From Alkalicoccus saliphilus (GTDB taxonomy: Bacteria; Bacillota; Bacilli; Bacillales; Salisediminibacteriaceae): 60,818 nt of DNA. The notes below the pieces were generated by a model. That model was not told where the DNA came from and made no database searches. It saw only the letters and a list, made by a program, of their open reading frames with translations. The stretch is from the NCBI RefSeq assembly GCF_003044065.1, contig NZ_PZJJ01000022.1:1-60818 (forward strand), in the 5' to 3' direction. A program made the translations under genes and the position numbers. Shown here one piece after another: positions 60,699 to 60,818 of this stretch (position 1 is its first letter; each line of letters opens with the position of its first letter).

Positions 60699-60818
60699 TG
60701 AAGTTAGTATAAAAAGTAGACACGCCAAAGTGATAGAATACAGCTAACGAAAGCAACCGGAGGAGGAGAAGGAAATGGAGAAGGAGAAAAAACATTACGA
60801 CAGAAGATTCCGGCGATA
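60699..60818 (+). mobile_element. Left end of a probable IS3-type insertion sequence
   Basis: Begins near TGAAGTTAGTATAAAAAGTA, then GACACGCC, and continues into a transposase-like start. Only 120 bp are in the window; the exact end and family need the missing sequence. Confidence 0.45.
60775..60818 (+). CDS. Partial IS3-type transposase OrfA
   Basis: ATG after GAGGAGGAGAAGGAA, reading MEKEKKHYDRRFRR to the window edge. The (K/R)HYDxxF(K/R) start is typical of IS3/IS911 OrfA helix-turn-helix proteins. Confidence 0.45.
   Translation, partial: MEKEKKHYDRRFRR

Noticed and set aside
1-60818. tRNA, rRNA, prophage or restriction-modification genes
   Set aside because: None seen on either strand; the only phage-linked item is the Ltp-domain protein.

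Overview
The window reads as chromosomal DNA of a Gram-positive Bacillaceae, most likely a halophilic or haloalkaliphilic one. Reasons: strong AGGAGG ribosome sites, some TTG/GTG starts, sigma-A type promoters, an M-box upstream of mgtE, a CcpA cre site on a glycerol-channel promoter, lipoproteins and sortase signals, and unusually acidic exported proteins (the TRAP binding protein, the YusW-like lipoprotein, the surface protein at 10653-12011). The genus cannot be fixed from sequence alone.

Layout. 1-2 kb: a GPH-family sugar symporter. 2.2-9 kb: a PucR/CdaR-like regulator, an M20 carbamoylase/allantoate amidohydrolase and a TRAP uptake system whose binding protein is separated from its permease genes by about 640 bp of repeats. 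9.1-14.1 kb: a cell-surface module made of a class F sortase (with a frameshift in a 9-nt homopolymer), a duplicated-domain wall-anchored protein, an ECF sigma factor and its anti-sigma factor. 14.3-24.7 kb: a mixed block with a CobW GTPase, an AEC transporter, an MBL-fold hydrolase behind a FadR-like operator, a C69-type hydrolase lacking the usual Cys, a phospholipase D-like protein, an esterase and an Ltp-domain protein with nine 39-bp repeats. 25-34.5 kb: a PAS-GGDEF-EAL protein, mgtE with its Mg2+ riboswitch, a DoxX-like protein, a decayed ABC exporter, a voltage-gated-type K+ channel, DinB, COG2426 and TetR genes. 34.7-50.6 kb: small housekeeping/accessory genes (DUF1361, formylglutamate-amidohydrolase-like lipoprotein, VOC, DUF2200, amidase, sulfurtransferase, macrolide phosphotransferase, ArsR-MFS pair, AHSA1-ArsR pair, methyltransferase, glpF, SCO, CtaG, GNAT). 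51-60.1 kb: a YusW-like lipoprotein and a minus-strand catabolic cluster of AbgT transporter, three M20 amidohydrolases, an unusual regulator and AzlCD. The right edge enters an IS3-type element.

How genes work together: both ends of the window encode uptake plus M20 amidohydrolase systems with their own regulators, suggesting scavenging of N-acyl, N-carbamoyl or ureido nitrogen compounds. The sigma/anti-sigma/sortase/surface-protein group looks like one regulated envelope function.

The least explained material is non-coding: two dispersed repeat families (A, about 430 bp; B, about 320 bp), palindromic elements at 6.6 and 42.4 kb, and several arrays of degenerate repeats with a period of about 21 nt (36.5, 50.8, 52.1 and 60.65 kb). 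No rRNA, tRNA or CRISPR array was seen. Family names are by recall and motif reading, without any database search.
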